The notes beneath the pieces are model-generated. The model had not been told where the DNA came from, did no database searches, and saw nothing but the letters and a program-made list of their open reading frames with translations. A DNA stretch of 64,000 bases from Bacteroidales bacterium (GTDB lineage Bacteria; Bacteroidota; Bacteroidia; Bacteroidales; UBA932): assembly GCA_022653675.1 (NCBI GenBank), contig JALCST010000002.1, forward strand, positions 186,001-250,000. Direction: 5' to 3'. The translations under genes were made by a program, and so were the position numbers. Of this stretch, positions 38,255 through 47,266 are shown in pieces. Numbering within the stretch: position 1 is the stretch's first letter; each line of letters opens with the position of its first letter.

Positions 38255-38860
38255 ATGTACGATTATGTAAAAGGGACTCTTGTGGAATTGAACCCGACCG
38301 AAGCCGTTGTGGAAACCTGTGGAGTGGGTTACTCGATGATGATTTCCCTGCAGAGCTTCTCGTCGCTCGGGAAAGCCGATCATGCAAATGTCAAATTGTA
38401 TGTTCACCATACTGTCAACCAACAGTCAGGCGAAGAAGTCTTTTATGGATTTTATTCGAAGGAGGAGAGAGCATTGTTCGAACTGCTGATTTCGGTTTCG
38501 GGAGTCGGGCCAGGTTCGGCCAGGATGATGCTTTCCGGAATGAGTGCCGAAGAGATGAGAGAGGCTATTGTCGGTAACGATGTGCGGAGATTGCAATCGG
38601 TAAAAGGGATAGGGGCCAAGACTGCCCAAAGGATAGTACTCGAATTGAAGGACAAGATAATAAGGGGAACTGGAGAAAATCCGAATGTGGTCGATGGAAA
38701 TTTGCAGGCTGAAAATGCCGTTCGGGAAGAAGCTGCATCGGCCCTGATAAATCTTGGATTTTCAAAGCCGAATGTAGATAAGGTGATAGGAACATTGTCC
38801 AGGGAGTATCCAGACTGCACCCTTGAAGAATTAATCAAGAAAGCTCTCAAAATATTATGA
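38255..38860 (+). CDS. ruvA: Holliday junction DNA helicase subunit RuvA
   Basis: A 201-residue junction-binding protein that loads RuvB. The N-terminal OB-fold MYDYVKGTLVEL, the helix-hairpin-helix motifs LISVSGVGPGSARMML and LQSVKGIGAKTAQRIVLELKDK, and the C-terminal RuvB-binding domain (ASALINLGFSKPNVDKVI) are present. ATG 38255 fits the family; an in-frame ATG at 38243 would add four residues. It follows sufS closely and is separated from ruvB by 13 kb. Confidence 0.95.
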   Translation: MYDYVKGTLVELNPTEAVVETCGVGYSMMISLQSFSSLGKADHANVKLYVHHTVNQQSGEEVFYGFYSKEERALFELLISVSGVGPGSARMMLSGMSAEEMREAIVGNDVRRLQSVKGIGAKTAQRIVLELKDKIIRGTGENPNVVDGNLQAENAVREEAASALINLGFSKPNVDKVIGTLSREYPDCTLEELIKKALKIL

Positions 38861-38878
38861 AATGTCAAATTATATATA

Positions 38879-38886
38879 TATATTTG
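38879..38886 (+). promoter_or_regulatory. Candidate -7 box of gcvH
   Basis: TATATTTG at the end of an AT repeat, 31 bases before the gcvH start. Confidence 0.5.
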
Positions 38887-38917
38887 TACTTGATTATTAG
38901 AGTTTCGACATTTATAT

Positions 38918-39292
38918 ATGAATATACCTGAGAATCTTAAGTATACTGCGGACCATGAATGGGTCCGTCTTAATGGTGGAATTGCTGAAGTCGGTATTAC
39001 CGATTATGCCCAGAACCAATTAGGCGATGTGGTCTTCGTAGATATACAGACGAAAGGTGAAACATTATCTAAAGGTGAGAAATTCGGAGATATTGAAGCT
39101 GTTAAAACTGTAGCGGAAGCTTATATGCCGATGTCCGGTGAAATTGTCGAAGTCAACGGAGATCTGGAATCATCCCCTGCACTCGTTAACAATGACCCTT
39201 ACGGGAAAGGATGGATGATCAAGATCAAGATCAGCGATCCAGAAGAAGAAGCTACATTGAAGACGGCGAAGGAATATCAAGCAATAATCTGA
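38918..39292 (+). CDS. gcvH: Glycine cleavage system H protein
   Basis: A 124-residue carrier protein with the lipoyl-lysine motif IEAVKTVAE (Lys63) and the family start LKYTADHEWVRL. It shuttles the aminomethyl group between the P and T proteins and is lipoylated. gcvP, gcvT and lipoate genes are not in the window, so it is encoded apart from its partners. A hairpin terminator follows. Confidence 0.96.
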   Translation: MNIPENLKYTADHEWVRLNGGIAEVGITDYAQNQLGDVVFVDIQTKGETLSKGEKFGDIEAVKTVAEAYMPMSGEIVEVNGDLESSPALVNNDPYGKGWMIKIKISDPEEEATLKTAKEYQAII

Positions 39293-39321
39293 TTTATAAA
39301 GCAATATGTGATGTGTTGGGG

Positions 39322-39350
39322 AAAGGCTGCATAACGATGCGGCCTTTTCT
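39322..39350 (+). terminator. Intrinsic terminator after gcvH
   Basis: An 11-bp stem (AAAGGCTGCAT / ATGCGGCCTTT, one G-T pair) with loop AACG ends in TTTTCTT. Confidence 0.8.
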
Positions 39351-39392
39351 TATTTGGGGAGGCGTAATCTCGACATTTTAATGAAATTTCAG

Positions 39393-39400
39393 TACTTTTG
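39393..39400 (+). promoter_or_regulatory. Candidate -7 box of the acyl-CoA synthetase operon
   Basis: TACTTTTG (TAnnTTTG), 27 bases before the start at 39428. Confidence 0.5.
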
Positions 39401-39427
39401 CACTTTACAATATAATGTACTAAAAAC

Positions 39428-41248
39428 ATGTCATTAGTTAGAGGTTTTGAATTCAGGAGGACTTTTGATATCCTGACTCTCCTTAAAGAGCATTTTCCAC
39501 CTAAACCAGATATGCTCGCTATCCGATGTAAAGGCCAGTGGGTCAAATACAGCATTGACGATTACGACAGGATTTCCAATAGTGTCGCACGTGGTCTTCT
39601 CGCCTCCGGTTTCAAGGCCGGCACCAAAATCATTTCCATCACTCCGAATCGTCCCGAATGGAATTTTCTCGATATGGGAACTGCTCTTGCCCATATGATT
39701 TATATACCTGTATATCCGACGTTAAGCAATGACGATTGCAGGTTCATATTCAATCATAGCGATTGCGAAGCCATTTTCATAGGAAGCGAAAATATTTACA
39801 ACAGGGTCCTTCCTGTCATAAAGGAAATGGACCATCCGGTCAGGATCTATATGCTGGACGATTGCGACGATAAACCGTGCATGCGCGACATAATCGCATT
39901 GGGTGACCGTGAAAAGGAGAAATGGGAACCTGTGATAGAGGACAATAAAAAGAATATCGGTGAAAACGATTGGGTGACCATGATCTATACTTCCGGAACT
40001 ACCGGAACTCCAAAGGGCGTCATGCTTTCGCACAGGAATCTGCTTTTCGATTCCCTCGGACATGCGGAAAAGAATTGCAGGGGGTGGGAACACAAGGCAT
40101 TCTCTTTCCTTCCGCTATGCCACATCTACGAAAGGACGATGAATTATGACTACCAGGAACTTGGAGTCAGCCTTTATTACGGGGAAGGACTGACCACTCT
40201 TGCGAGTGACATGCAGTCCTGTCACCCGGATATGTTCTGTGCCGTTCCTCGCGTGCTCGAGCTGGTTTACAGAAAATTCAACGATGCGGGCCGGAAACTC
40301 AAAGGCGTCAAGCATCTGATATATGCCAAGGCATGGAGATTCGCCAACAGTTATGACAACCAGAACAAATCGAAATATTACCAACGCAAACGCAATCTAT
40401 ATGACAAGTTGGTCTACAGGCAGTGGCGTGCGCAGTTCGGCGGCCATGAAATAATAGTCGTAAGCGGAGGAAGCTCGATCCGCGAAAATATCGTACGCAC
40501 CTTCAATGCTGCCAAACTCAACATATTTGAAGGATATGGCATGACAGAATCCTCTCCAGTGATAGCAGTAAACAGTCCTATGGAAGGTATAAACGTCTTC
40601 GGGACGAACGGAAAGGTGATGTACGGAACAGAGGTCAAGTTCCTTCAGGACGACGGCACATTCAGCAAATACGGGCCGGGTGAGATACTTTCCAAAGGCC
40701 CGCATATAATGCTCGGATATTACAAGAATCCGGAAGCTACGGCCGAAGCCGTCGACAAGGACGGATTCCTTCATACGGGTGACATAGGTTACCTCAAGGA
40801 CGGTCTTTACTTGAAGATAACCGACCGGAAGAAGGAAATATTCAAACTCACCATAGGCAAGTACGTGGCACCGCAGGTCATTGAGACCAAGTTGAATGAG
40901 TCTCCGTTCATTTCGAGCAGTTTCGTGTTCGGGTCCGAACACAAGTTCGCTTCGGCTATCATAGTTCCCAACTTCGACGAAGTCAAGAGATGGTGTGCGG
41001 TGAAAGGTATAATTTATACGAATGACAAAGAGATGACAGGAAACCAGAATGTCATAAACAAGATACACTCCGAAGTCGCAAAGGTAAACGAAACCCTTGC
41101 ACCTCACGAGTGCATAAGGAAGGAGAGGCTTTCCGCCGACGAATGGACTTCCGCCGACGACTTGCTTTCCCAGACGCTTAAGCTCAAACGCAAGAAACTC
41201 GATGAAAAATATAGGACGATTATAGACGAAATCTATCAAAACGAATGA
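39428..41248 (+). CDS. Long-chain fatty acid-CoA ligase (AMP-forming)
   Basis: A 606-residue adenylate-forming enzyme. The ATP-binding motif YTSGTTGTPKGVMLSH, the central FEGYGMTESSP and the hinge region HTGDIGYLKDGLYLKITDRKKEIFKL are all intact. It activates long-chain fatty acids, probably for lipid synthesis from external fatty acids. It is a FAA1-like bacterial form. It is followed one base after its stop by glyQS, so the two share a transcript without obvious functional connection. Confidence 0.93.
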   Translation: MSLVRGFEFRRTFDILTLLKEHFPPKPDMLAIRCKGQWVKYSIDDYDRISNSVARGLLASGFKAGTKIISITPNRPEWNFLDMGTALAHMIYIPVYPTLSNDDCRFIFNHSDCEAIFIGSENIYNRVLPVIKEMDHPVRIYMLDDCDDKPCMRDIIALGDREKEKWEPVIEDNKKNIGENDWVTMIYTSGTTGTPKGVMLSHRNLLFDSLGHAEKNCRGWEHKAFSFLPLCHIYERTMNYDYQELGVSLYYGEGLTTLASDMQSCHPDMFCAVPRVLELVYRKFNDAGRKLKGVKHLIYAKAWRFANSYDNQNKSKYYQRKRNLYDKLVYRQWRAQFGGHEIIVVSGGSSIRENIVRTFNAAKLNIFEGYGMTESSPVIAVNSPMEGINVFGTNGKVMYGTEVKFLQDDGTFSKYGPGEILSKGPHIMLGYYKNPEATAEAVDKDGFLHTGDIGYLKDGLYLKITDRKKEIFKLTIGKYVAPQVIETKLNESPFISSSFVFGSEHKFASAIIVPNFDEVKRWCAVKGIIYTNDKEMTGNQNVINKIHSEVAKVNETLAPHECIRKERLSADEWTSADDLLSQTLKLKRKKLDEKYRTIIDEIYQNE

Positions 41249-41249
41249 T

Positions 41250-42794
41250 ATGACTCATGAAGAATTATTCCGCAATATAGTTGCACATGCGAAGGAGTAC
41301 GGATTCGTATTCCCTTCCAGTGATATTTACGATGGGCTCGGAGCTGTTTACGACTACGGCGAATACGGTTCCGAGATGAAGAACAACATAAAACGGTATT
41401 GGTGGGATGCTATGGTACGGCTGAACGAGAACATAGTGGGAATCGATTCCGCCATTTTCATGCATCCGAAGATATGGCAGGCGAGCGGCCACGTAAGTGC
41501 TTTCAACGATCCCTTGATCGATAACAAGGACAGCAAAAAGCGCTATCGCGCAGATGTCTTGCTGGAAGATTACATAGCCAAGGAAGAAGCTAAGATCGAA
41601 AAGGAGGTTGCGAAGGGAAGGAAACGTTTCGGCGATTCTTTCGACGAGAAGAAATTCCTTGCTACAAATCCCAATGTCCTTCGTGCGAGGGCGAAAGCCG
41701 ACGAAGTACATTCCAAGATGACCGATGCTCTAAACAAGAATGATTTTGCTGCTCTCAGGCAGCTTATAATAGATTGCGACATCGTTTGCCCTATAAGCGG
41801 CACGAAAAACTGGACGGATGTGCGCCAGTTCAATCTTATGTTCCGTACCCAAATAGGCAATGCTTCGGACGACTCCCTGGATAATATAATTTATCTGAGG
41901 CCGGAAACGGCACAGGGCATTTTCGTAAACTATCTGAATGTCCAGAAGAGTGGCCGTATGAAGATTCCGTTCGGAGTCGCCCAGATAGGCAAGGCTTTTC
42001 GCAACGAGATCGTCGCCCGCCAGTTCATATTCCGCATGCGCGAGTTCGAACAGATGGAGATGGAATTTTTTTGCAAGCCAGGTACCGAGATGGAGTGGTT
42101 CTCGTATTGGAAGAAGACCCGTCTCGCATGGCATCAGGCGCTAGGTATGGGTAATGATAAATATCGTTTCCATGACCACGAGAAACTTGCCCATTATGCC
42201 AATGCTGCGACGGACATCGAATTCGAATTCCCGTTCGGCTTCAAGGAATTGGAAGGTATACATTCCCGTACCGATTTCGACTTGGGGAACCATTCGAAGT
42301 TCAGCGGGAAGAAGATACAGTACTTCGACCCGGATACGAACGAGACTTATACCCCGTATTGCGTCGAAACTTCCATAGGGCTTGACCGCATGTTCCTTTC
42401 GATACTTTGCAACTCTTATTGCGAAGAGACCCTGCCGGATGGCGAAACCAGGGTGGTATTAAGAATTCCGGCTCCTCTGGCACCGGTCAAGGTTGCCGTC
42501 CTGCCTCTCGTCAAGAAGGACGAGCTGCCCGAAACCGCACAGAAGATAATGAACGAACTGAAGTACGATTTCAATTGCCAGTATGAAGAAAAGGACAGCA
42601 TAGGACGCCGTTACCGTCGCCAGGATGCTATCGGGACGCCGTTCTGCATAACCGTTGATAACCAGACTCCAAAGGACGATACCGTTACCGTCCGTGACCG
42701 CGATACCATGGAACAGCAACGTGTCCCTATCCCGGAACTTCACGATTTCATTTCCGAGAAGGTTACCATAAACAACCTTCTCAGGAAACTTTAA
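41250..42794 (+). CDS. glyQS: Glycine--tRNA ligase, dimeric alpha2 type
   Basis: A 514-residue class II synthetase of the single-chain (eukaryote/Bacillus-unrelated alpha2) type, not the alpha2beta2 form. It opens with AKEYGFVFPSSDIYDGLGAVYDYG and has the class II motif 2 region (AQIGKAFRNEI) and motif 3 (CVETSIGLDRMFLSILC). A C-terminal anticodon-binding domain follows. It sits between the acyl-CoA synthetase and the M64 peptidase genes in a close run. Confidence 0.96.
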   Translation: MTHEELFRNIVAHAKEYGFVFPSSDIYDGLGAVYDYGEYGSEMKNNIKRYWWDAMVRLNENIVGIDSAIFMHPKIWQASGHVSAFNDPLIDNKDSKKRYRADVLLEDYIAKEEAKIEKEVAKGRKRFGDSFDEKKFLATNPNVLRARAKADEVHSKMTDALNKNDFAALRQLIIDCDIVCPISGTKNWTDVRQFNLMFRTQIGNASDDSLDNIIYLRPETAQGIFVNYLNVQKSGRMKIPFGVAQIGKAFRNEIVARQFIFRMREFEQMEMEFFCKPGTEMEWFSYWKKTRLAWHQALGMGNDKYRFHDHEKLAHYANAATDIEFEFPFGFKELEGIHSRTDFDLGNHSKFSGKKIQYFDPDTNETYTPYCVETSIGLDRMFLSILCNSYCEETLPDGETRVVLRIPAPLAPVKVAVLPLVKKDELPETAQKIMNELKYDFNCQYEEKDSIGRRYRRQDAIGTPFCITVDNQTPKDDTVTVRDRDTMEQQRVPIPELHDFISEKVTINNLLRKL

Positions 42795-42807
42795 GGTTAC
42801 CCCTCGT

Positions 42808-44751
42808 ATGAGGGCGGGAATAAAGATATCGGTTGTTATCGCGTGCGTCCTCACGACGCTTACCGCCTGTACGGGACCTTATGCCGAACTTGTTTTCACT
42901 TCTTCCGGCGAAACCGGAAAGGAAGCAGGTAGTCTTATATTCAACAACAGCGATACCCTTTCTTATACACTTCAGGTAAAGAGCAATACGAGCTGGCGGA
43001 TTAAGAACGTCACGGATTGGGTGGATGTATCCGAGACGTCAGGGGTAGACGATGGAACCGTAAAGTTCACGGTTTCTTACAATACCACCGGCAGCGACCG
43101 CTCGGCACAACTTTCCATAGTGACCGATGACGTATCGGAAAAGAGCACGGTGTTGGAAGTATTCCAGCCTGCGGCTTATCTGCATCTGAGCGAAAGTTCG
43201 CTTTCGTTCGGCAAGACGGGCGGCATTAAAAGCGTTACGTTGGCTTCGAACACCGTATGGAACGTTACTTCATCTTTATTTTCGGATAGATCTTCGGTCG
43301 GAGTCTCTCCCGCATCCGGTACCGGCAGTTCGACGCTTTCCGTACAAGCTGAAGCCAATGCTACGCGCAGGGAGGTGCTTGGAAATTTGTTCTTCGAGTT
43401 CGCCGGCAGCTTGAAGGACAGCATTGAATTCAGCGTGGAGCCCCAGTTGAACCATGCTCCGTCGAAACCGGAAATGATCTACCCGGCCGAAGGCGATGGG
43501 GGCGTATCCCGTTCCACGAGGTTCGAATGGCAACCCTCTTCCGACAGCGACGGGGATGACGTGTCGTATTTCGTTCAGATTTCCGCCGATGGGGAAGTCT
43601 GGGATACCGTTGCCGTTACGAAGCAGGACCATGACTACCCTTGCGCATTGCTGGACGCAGACACAGGCTATTATTGGACGGTTGCTGCGAACGATTCCAA
43701 TTATCAGGGGATCACATGTTCCGATACGCTTCATTTTATTACCGGGACCGGCGGTGTCATAGCCGACGGCTCATATTCGGAATACCTTCACTCCGATAAG
43801 GAATCGCCGTGCGAAATGGTTTTCATGGGGGACGGATTCATAGACGAAGACCTCATGGAGGGCAATTCGGAGTATGACAGGGTCATGGCCGAGGCGATAG
43901 GGGATTTCTTCTCCTGCGAGCCAATGAAATCGTACAAGGAATATTTCGATGTCTGGATTGTATATGCTGAATCGAAGGAACGCGGCTGGTCGTCGCCGTC
44001 CCATATCAACAATACCGCTTTCAGGGTTTCCTGGGCGGGCGGGAACAACACAGCCCTTTCATGCAATGCCGGCACGGTATTCGAGTACGCCCGCAAGGTG
44101 CCTGCGGTGACCGATCTCAACCGGACGCCGGTTGTAGTGATTTCGAATGAGAAGAAATATGCCGGCACTTGTGCCATGTGGAGGGAGGGGGGTACTCTGG
44201 CTATGGTGCCTCGTTGTCCCGAGGGCCTTTCGGACGACGACCAATGCAGTTTCGAGAGTGTCCTCCTGCACGAGAGCGCCGGACACGGATTCGGCCGTCT
44301 TGCCGACGAATACGTGGCGAATGGTGAGGGGATAACCCAAATGGGGGCCGATTCTCTCAGGTCTTACCAAAGTTATGGCTTGTTCATGAATGTCAGCGTT
44401 ACTACCGATACTTTGGAGACTCCATGGAAGGATTTTCTCGGCAGGCAGGATTATCCGCTCGTTGGTTATTTCGAAGGTGGATATTGCTATGCTAAGGGAG
44501 TATGGCGTTCGGAAGAGGAAAGCGCGATGGTGGATAACATCCATTATTTTCCGGCCATCGGCCGTTACATGATGGTAAAAAGGATTTTTGAAACCGCTGG
44601 GGAGGAATTCTCGCTGGAGAAATTCATGGAGAAGGATAAGGTGCGTTCGCCGGAGTCCGTTTCAACGACACGTTCCCATAAGTTTCCTCCGGAAAAATTC
44701 GTGCCTCTTTCGCCGCCCGTGGTTTACATTGGAAGCCCGCCGGCATATTGA
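42808..44751 (+). CDS. M64-family (IgA peptidase-like) metallopeptidase lipoprotein with BACON-like domains
   Basis: A 647-residue exported protein with a lipobox-like VLTTLTAC. Two BACON-like beta-sandwich domains (SNTSWRIKNVTDWVDVS... and SNTVWNVTSS...) precede a fibronectin-like domain (HAPSKPEMIYPAEGDGG...) and then the peptidase. The zinc site is LLHESAGHGFGRLADEY near residues 490-506. Family members from gut bacteria cleave host glycoproteins such as IgA, but the substrate here is not known. It starts 13 bases after glyQS and ends at a strong hairpin terminator. Confidence 0.88.
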   Translation: MRAGIKISVVIACVLTTLTACTGPYAELVFTSSGETGKEAGSLIFNNSDTLSYTLQVKSNTSWRIKNVTDWVDVSETSGVDDGTVKFTVSYNTTGSDRSAQLSIVTDDVSEKSTVLEVFQPAAYLHLSESSLSFGKTGGIKSVTLASNTVWNVTSSLFSDRSSVGVSPASGTGSSTLSVQAEANATRREVLGNLFFEFAGSLKDSIEFSVEPQLNHAPSKPEMIYPAEGDGGVSRSTRFEWQPSSDSDGDDVSYFVQISADGEVWDTVAVTKQDHDYPCALLDADTGYYWTVAANDSNYQGITCSDTLHFITGTGGVIADGSYSEYLHSDKESPCEMVFMGDGFIDEDLMEGNSEYDRVMAEAIGDFFSCEPMKSYKEYFDVWIVYAESKERGWSSPSHINNTAFRVSWAGGNNTALSCNAGTVFEYARKVPAVTDLNRTPVVVISNEKKYAGTCAMWREGGTLAMVPRCPEGLSDDDQCSFESVLLHESAGHGFGRLADEYVANGEGITQMGADSLRSYQSYGLFMNVSVTTDTLETPWKDFLGRQDYPLVGYFEGGYCYAKGVWRSEEESAMVDNIHYFPAIGRYMMVKRIFETAGEEFSLEKFMEKDKVRSPESVSTTRSHKFPPEKFVPLSPPVVYIGSPPAY

Positions 44752-44763
44752 ACACTGCACAAA

Positions 44764-44804
44764 AATAATGGAAGCTAAAAGATTTTAGTTTCCATTATTT
44801 TGTC
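44764..44804 (+). terminator. Intrinsic terminator after the M64 peptidase gene
   Basis: A 17-bp stem (AATAATGGAAGCTAAAA / TTTTAGTTTCCATTATT with one G-T pair), loop GA, followed by TTTTG. It lies just before the convergent tRNA-Pro gene. Confidence 0.8.
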
Positions 44805-44876
44805 GGGGTACTCCGACTCGAACGGAGGACCACCTGGTCCCAAACCAGGTGCGCTAGCCAACTGCGCCACACCCCG
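44803..44876 (-). tRNA. tRNA-Pro (anticodon TGG)
   Basis: A 74-base cloverleaf without encoded CCA. The acceptor arm is CGGGGTG / TACCCCG, the anticodon stem CCTGG / CCAGG encloses loop TTTGGGA with anticodon TGG, and the T-loop reads GTTCGAGTC. A TTG-N19-TATATTTG promoter lies upstream. Confidence 0.95.
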
Positions 44877-44897
44877 ATTCCTCATTTTTTGGGATAG

Positions 44898-44927
44898 CAA
44901 ATATAGACCTTTTTTTTGAATCGCCAA
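44898..44927 (-). promoter_or_regulatory. Promoter of tRNA-Pro
   Basis: On the minus strand, TTG (44927-44925), a 19-base spacer and TATATTTG (44905-44898) give a full Bacteroidota -33/-7 promoter about 22 bases before the tRNA. Confidence 0.7.
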
Positions 44928-44937
44928 CAAAACTTTT

Positions 44938-44967
44938 TTGGCGGATTATAAAAATCCGTTATCTTTG
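44938..44967 (+). promoter_or_regulatory. Promoter of tRNA-Ser
   Basis: TTG (44938-44940), a 19-base spacer and TATCTTTG (44960-44967) form a full -33/-7 promoter, divergent from that of tRNA-Pro. Confidence 0.7.
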
Positions 44968-45015
44968 CTCTTCCTATTCGGACGGAAGTTTGACAATAGG
45001 CATTAAGCGCGATTC

Positions 45016-45104
45016 GGAGAGATGGGAGAGTGGCTTAATCCAGCAGTTTGCTAAACTGCCGAACCTGTTTTCGGGTTCCGGGGGTCCGAATCCCCCTTTC
45101 TCCG
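45016..45104 (+). tRNA. tRNA-Ser (anticodon GCT)
   Basis: An 89-base class II tRNA with a long variable arm. Acceptor GGAGAGA pairs with TTTCTCC, discriminator G, and the anticodon loop TTGCTAA carries GCT. The 3' CCA is not encoded. The AT-richer cassette begins just beyond it. Confidence 0.95.
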
Positions 45105-45122
45105 CTAATTTTGGTCTTTTAT

Positions 45123-45157
45123 GATGAGCCGCTCGTTTCGAGCGGCTCATCTTGTTT
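45123..45157 (+). terminator. Intrinsic terminator after tRNA-Ser
   Basis: A perfect 12-bp stem (GATGAGCCGCTC / GAGCGGCTCATC) with loop GTTTC, followed by TTGTTT. Confidence 0.85.
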
Positions 45158-45431
45158 AATGTGATGAAACATTCCAAACATTATATAAAGATTTATTTCT
45201 TTGTCGAGTTAATATGTATTTTCTATAATAAGCCTAGCCTATAAAGAATGCCAAATAGGTAAGTTTTGCAATGGTGACAAATAAGAATGAAAGTCAAAGA
45301 TATCGCAGTCCCTCGCTGGCAGTAACCAAACTATTTTCTAAGATATGTTATATAAATATGAAATGTTTTATATATTTGTAAACAATGGAGTAATGTTCAA
45401 CAATTGATTTGATAATCAACTACTTAGAATC
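45158..45431. other. AT-rich intergenic region before the sce7726/sce7725/RES cassette
   Basis: No gene or clear repeat is seen in these 274 bases. The only feature found is a -7 box, TATATTTG at 45371-45378, with TTA 20 bases upstream, which probably drives the cassette with a leader of about 50 bases. No copy of the tRNA-Ser 3' end was found at the far side of the cassette. Confidence 0.5.
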
Positions 45432-46307
45432 ATGGGTAAACGCCAATGCATAGGAATTGATCAATTGAGAAGCTACTCTACAGCATTCTCCCGCGGAGCC
45501 TTTATGGACATACTTCAATATAATGATTTCAGTCATATTGATTGGATACATAGTCAATATGATAGTGCATCTGCAACCGCGGGATCTTATTGTGATTACT
45601 TGAAGGAAATGTATGATATCCTCGCAAAATACTACAGGTGCGAGTATGTATACAAAAATGAAATCATTTCCATTCTTCCTAAATTGAAAAAAGAGTGTGG
45701 TTCTCACAAGACTGTTGCGTTTAACGAATTCAGAGTTGGCAATTCGATAGCTGACATAGCTTTTTTCAACGGTGAAAGCAAGGCTTTTGAAATAAAGACA
45801 GACTTGGATACGCCTAAGCGTCTTGGAAAGCAAATGGAAGACTATAAACGCGTGTTTGACAGGTGCTATATTGTTATCCCGGTTGATAAATATGATATGT
45901 ATAGTAAGATCGTCAAACCTGAAACCGGAATAGTCCTTCTATCGAGGAAAAGAGGCCGAATATCATTAGAAAAAAACCGTGAGGCACAGAAAAACGAAGA
46001 CATCGATGTGAACATACTGATTAATTGTCTTCATACGGAGGAGTACAAAACCCTTGTATCTACATTTACCGGAAATCTTCCCGATGTGCCTGATTATATG
46101 ATGTATGAAGCATGCAAGGAAATCATGCGTACTATACCTACGAAACAGTTGAAAGAATTCTTTCTCGAAGCCGTCAAAAAGAGGAAAAACAACACTGAAC
46201 AGCTAAAGGATGTACCGCAAGAATTACGGCAGATGTGTTTAAGCTTAGGCTTGAGCAAAAGAAATATTGAATTGCTACTGTATCGGTTGGACGAACAACT
46301 AAACTAA
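45432..46307 (+). CDS. sce7726-family protein, predicted PD-(D/E)xK-type nuclease
   Basis: A 291-residue protein resembling the sce7726 family, named from Sorangium cellulosum and found next to sce7725 proteins. The centre reads FRVGNSIADIAFFNGESKAFEIKTDLDTPKRL, with Asp108, Glu120 and Lys122 in the D...ExK spacing of PD-(D/E)xK nucleases and an upstream Glu99. The rest is helical. Nuclease activity is inferred from the motif. It starts the cassette, 7 bases before the sce7725 gene, in a segment visibly AT-richer than the flanks. Confidence 0.75.
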   Translation: MGKRQCIGIDQLRSYSTAFSRGAFMDILQYNDFSHIDWIHSQYDSASATAGSYCDYLKEMYDILAKYYRCEYVYKNEIISILPKLKKECGSHKTVAFNEFRVGNSIADIAFFNGESKAFEIKTDLDTPKRLGKQMEDYKRVFDRCYIVIPVDKYDMYSKIVKPETGIVLLSRKRGRISLEKNREAQKNEDIDVNILINCLHTEEYKTLVSTFTGNLPDVPDYMMYEACKEIMRTIPTKQLKEFFLEAVKKRKNNTEQLKDVPQELRQMCLSLGLSKRNIELLLYRLDEQLN

Positions 46308-46314
46308 TTATGAT

Positions 46315-47259
46315 ATGTATTATCCGTATTTAAGAGGGAAGCGCTTTGAGTTAAAGGCGTTAAGGGATTATTCTGCCGAAAATCCGAATGAGGAAAAGAT
46401 AATTCCTATAATCGAACCAGTCAATGAGTCCCTTAATGCTTTAAAATTGGCAATAGACCAGATGTTGGAGAATAGACTTAGATTTGCCATAATTCTTAAT
46501 CCCAATGATGGGGATTTTAAGCATTCTACAGTCAGTTTTGATCTCATTTCTACCAAGCCAGAATTGATAGATGAACAAGACCAATGGATACCTGCGTATT
46601 TATATCAAGGGGATCCTTCCGGACTTAACGATGCCATTACGGCAAGTGAATGGGATCATGTAATGCTGATTTTCAAGACCTGTGTAGAAACGGATAAAGC
46701 AGATGTCATGACGTTGATTTCAAATCCCAAAATCGAAACGGTGGTCAATAATTTTGGCAATATGATTTCCAGAAGGATTCGCAAAGGTCTTCTTGATGCC
46801 GGGAAGTCCATTGTATGCTTAAATGACTGCTTCATTAATCAGAGGAAAAACGCAGATTATGCCAATGTTGAAGACGAGTTTTTTTCGGAAATGTTTTATT
46901 ATTTCAGAGATGAAGGCTTTAGTGGATTTGCAGATTACACGGCATTACCAAGTGAATATATCGAAGGTGGGATGCTTCCGTATGCTCTAGTTATTCATCT
47001 TACATACAAAAGAGATGAAGACCAGATTTACATACATCATTTCGTTTCCGATCATAACTTTGATCAGTCGAACATCCGACTTAAGTTCAACGAAGCAGCC
47101 GGAAAAATTGAACATTTTTTTGCCAACAGAGATCGTACAACTTCTGTTAATGAGTTGATTTCAAGAGCTAATACGAATGACGGTTACCCTGGTCTTGGTT
47201 ATTTGAAGGAACTCTCTGTTAAAAATCATTTGGAACTCGTTAAAAGACTGATAGGATAG
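46315..47259 (+). CDS. sce7725-family (beta-protein-like) protein
   Basis: A 314-residue protein with the family start MYYPYLRGKRFELKALRDY followed by IIPIIEPVN, as in sce7725/beta-family proteins. No catalytic motif was recognised. Alternating strand/helix segments such as LRFAIILNPNDGD and WDHVMLIFKTCVETD suggest an alpha/beta barrel; that is inference. It is seven bases from both neighbours, so the three cassette genes form one operon. Its role, perhaps regulator, sensor or immunity partner, is unknown. Confidence 0.75.
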   Translation: MYYPYLRGKRFELKALRDYSAENPNEEKIIPIIEPVNESLNALKLAIDQMLENRLRFAIILNPNDGDFKHSTVSFDLISTKPELIDEQDQWIPAYLYQGDPSGLNDAITASEWDHVMLIFKTCVETDKADVMTLISNPKIETVVNNFGNMISRRIRKGLLDAGKSIVCLNDCFINQRKNADYANVEDEFFSEMFYYFRDEGFSGFADYTALPSEYIEGGMLPYALVIHLTYKRDEDQIYIHHFVSDHNFDQSNIRLKFNEAAGKIEHFFANRDRTTSVNELISRANTNDGYPGLGYLKELSVKNHLELVKRLIG

Positions 47260-47266
47260 TTCGATT

